Shown in pieces: positions 63,076-64,000 of a stretch of 64,000 nucleotides of DNA. A program made the translations under genes and the position numbers. The stretch is from DATBQN01 sp963799925. Its GTDB lineage: Bacteria; Acidobacteriota; Thermoanaerobaculia; Multivoradales; UBA5704. Below the pieces are notes generated by a model. It had not been told where the DNA came from. It ran no database searches and saw only the letters and a program-made list of their open reading frames with translations. The DNA is taken from positions 1,364,001 through 1,428,000 of the forward strand of contig CAWCYZ010000001.1 in NCBI GenBank assembly GCA_963799925.1, in the 5' to 3' direction. Every line of letters begins with the position of its first letter. Within the stretch, counting starts at the first letter, position 1.

Positions 63076-64000
63076 TCAGCCGGGAGAGGGCGGATCGCCG
63101 GTCCCCTGGAGCGGCGCCTCGTCCTCTTCCTGCTGGACCGGCGCGGGCTTGGGCGCCGGCCGCCGGGCGGCCGAGCCGGAGGGCGGGAGGGCCGGGGGCG
63201 AGGTCCCCTGGAGCAGCCCCGGATCGGTCACCGTGGCCGCGGCGGGAGGCGCCGGCGGAGCGAGCGGCACGATCGTCGTCGTCGCCGGTGCCGGAGGAGG
63301 CAGGTCGGAGCGCAGGAGGCTCGGGCCGGGCGCCGGCGCGGCAGGCTTCGCGGCGGCGGGCTGCGGGAGAGGTGCCAGGCTCTTCGCGGCGGCGGGCTGC
63401 GCTCCCGGCGGGAGCGGCGCAGCGGGCGGGAGGCTGGCGGCGCGCCGCGCCGCCAGCTCGCGGTGGAGCGCCGCCGCGAACTCGTTGAGCGCCGCCCGCT
63501 CGCGGGCCGGCGCCGCCGCCGCGCCGCGGCCGGCGAAGATCAACCCGCTCGCCACCAGGGCGGTGCGGCCGGTGTCGAACGAGTCCACCTGGAAGGGCCG
63601 GTAGGCGTCGAACCAGCGGTAGAGGCGGGCGAGCGGCTCGCCGGCGAGGCGCCCGCGCACCTCCTGGCGCCAATCGCAATGCCCGGCGCGCACCTCGCCC
63701 GAGAGGAAGACGGAGACGCCGTCGCAGGCGAGCGGCCCGCCGCGCCAGGCGAGGGCCAGCCCATAGGCCGAGCCCTCGCCGCTCCCCCCGACCGCCGCCT
63801 CGGCAGCCGCCCGGCGCGTCCACTCGCGGATCATCCGCCGCTCGGCGGCGGTCGCCGGCGCCGCCCCCCGGCCGGCGAAGGTGAGCCGCTCGCCGCCCGC
63901 CGCCTCGGCGAACGGCGCGAAGCTGCCGGCGAAGAAACGGACGTCGTCCGCCTCCTCCGGGTCGCGGAACGGGGTACGGACGAGAGGCCCTCCCGGCGGC
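63076..64000 (-). CDS. Hypothetical protein with long Pro/Ala-rich C-terminal tail, partial (5' end beyond window)
   Basis: The frame is open from the right edge to the stop at 63076, so the first 308 or so visible codons are C-terminal. A globular part shows two similar turns, LTFAGRGAAPATAAERRMI and LIFAGRGAAAAPARERAAL, suggesting an internal duplication of a domain that includes SVFLSGEVRAGHCDWRQEV and WFDAYRPFQVDSFDTGRT. The last 130 residues are low-complexity Pro/Ala with few hydrophobics, likely disordered or a linker. I recognise no family. An internal ATG at 63834 exists but homologous-looking sequence continues upstream of it, so it is not the start. Confidence 0.6.
   Translation of the reverse strand, partial: PPGGPLVRTPFRDPEEADDVRFFAGSFAPFAEAAGGERLTFAGRGAAPATAAERRMIREWTRRAAAEAAVGGSGEGSAYGLALAWRGGPLACDGVSVFLSGEVRAGHCDWRQEVRGRLAGEPLARLYRWFDAYRPFQVDSFDTGRTALVASGLIFAGRGAAAAPARERAALNEFAAALHRELAARRAASLPPAAPLPPGAQPAAAKSLAPLPQPAAAKPAAPAPGPSLLRSDLPPPAPATTTIVPLAPPAPPAAATVTDPGLLQGTSPPALPPSGSAARRPAPKPAPVQQEEDEAPLQGTGDPPSPG

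Noticed and set aside
1..64000. tRNA, rRNA or riboswitch genes
   Set aside because: Nothing in the short intergenic spaces looked like a tRNA cloverleaf, an rRNA segment or a conserved riboswitch core; I found no sequence support.

Overview
The window is a very GC-rich bacterial chromosome segment. A duplicated FtsX/MacB-type permease (ADOP family, typical of Acidobacteriota), phage-tail-collar (MdpB-like) proteins, Calx-beta and Ig-repeat surface proteins, and a recurrent C-terminal 'VPCR..DTR...DVVGYF' domain suggest an Acidobacteriota member, perhaps class Thermoanaerobaculia. This is inference; no rRNA gene or other taxonomic marker is present.

Region 1 (1-25661, minus strand) is a hybrid NRPS-PKS biosynthetic locus that runs off the left edge. 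Reading 5' to 3' on the minus strand: four NRPS modules (C-A-PCP x4, the first C degenerate, the fourth A of Lys2-like type) lead into a PKS module ordered KS-AT-KR-DH-ACP. A second gene encodes a near-duplicate PKS module. One base further on starts a divergent methionyl-tRNA-synthetase-like gene, cut by the window edge. No thioesterase, reductase release domain, MbtH or PPTase is visible. The NRPS-PKS reading frame is broken by three apparent 1-nt frameshifts and the MetRS-like gene by one. Two of the four, and a fifth in the nearby permease, sit in or beside C/G runs, which points to assembly error.

Region 2 (25.9-32.3 kb) holds an ADOP permease, a secreted GH44 glycosidase, a MntA-HepT toxin-antitoxin pair, and a small 'sensor'-domain membrane protein.

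Region 3 (32.5-45.0 kb) is a compact surface-structure locus. It contains a 2562-residue protein (signal peptide, internal IPTL-CTERM-like segment, 14 Ig-like repeats, beta-helix), three tandem tail-collar proteins, a second beta-helix protein related to the end of the giant one, a Tat-exported protein and a GNAT acetyltransferase. A DUF6916-like gene converges on it. The spacing suggests a seven-gene operon.

Region 4 (45.1-48.4 kb) has small-molecule genes: NTP transferase, RibD-C-like reductase, a CitG-like protein and a TrpD-like phosphoribosyltransferase lacking the usual TrpD motifs.

Region 5 (48.6-64 kb) contains three transport genes (CPA antiporter with RCK domain, DHA2 MFS pump, SLC13 permease with RCK-C domains), a NYN nuclease with likely LOTUS/OST-HTH domains, a multidomain esterase with Calx-beta repeats, YjbQ, a PIG-L deacetylase lipoprotein, MprF, an eight-cysteine secreted protein, and a partial hypothetical gene at the right edge.
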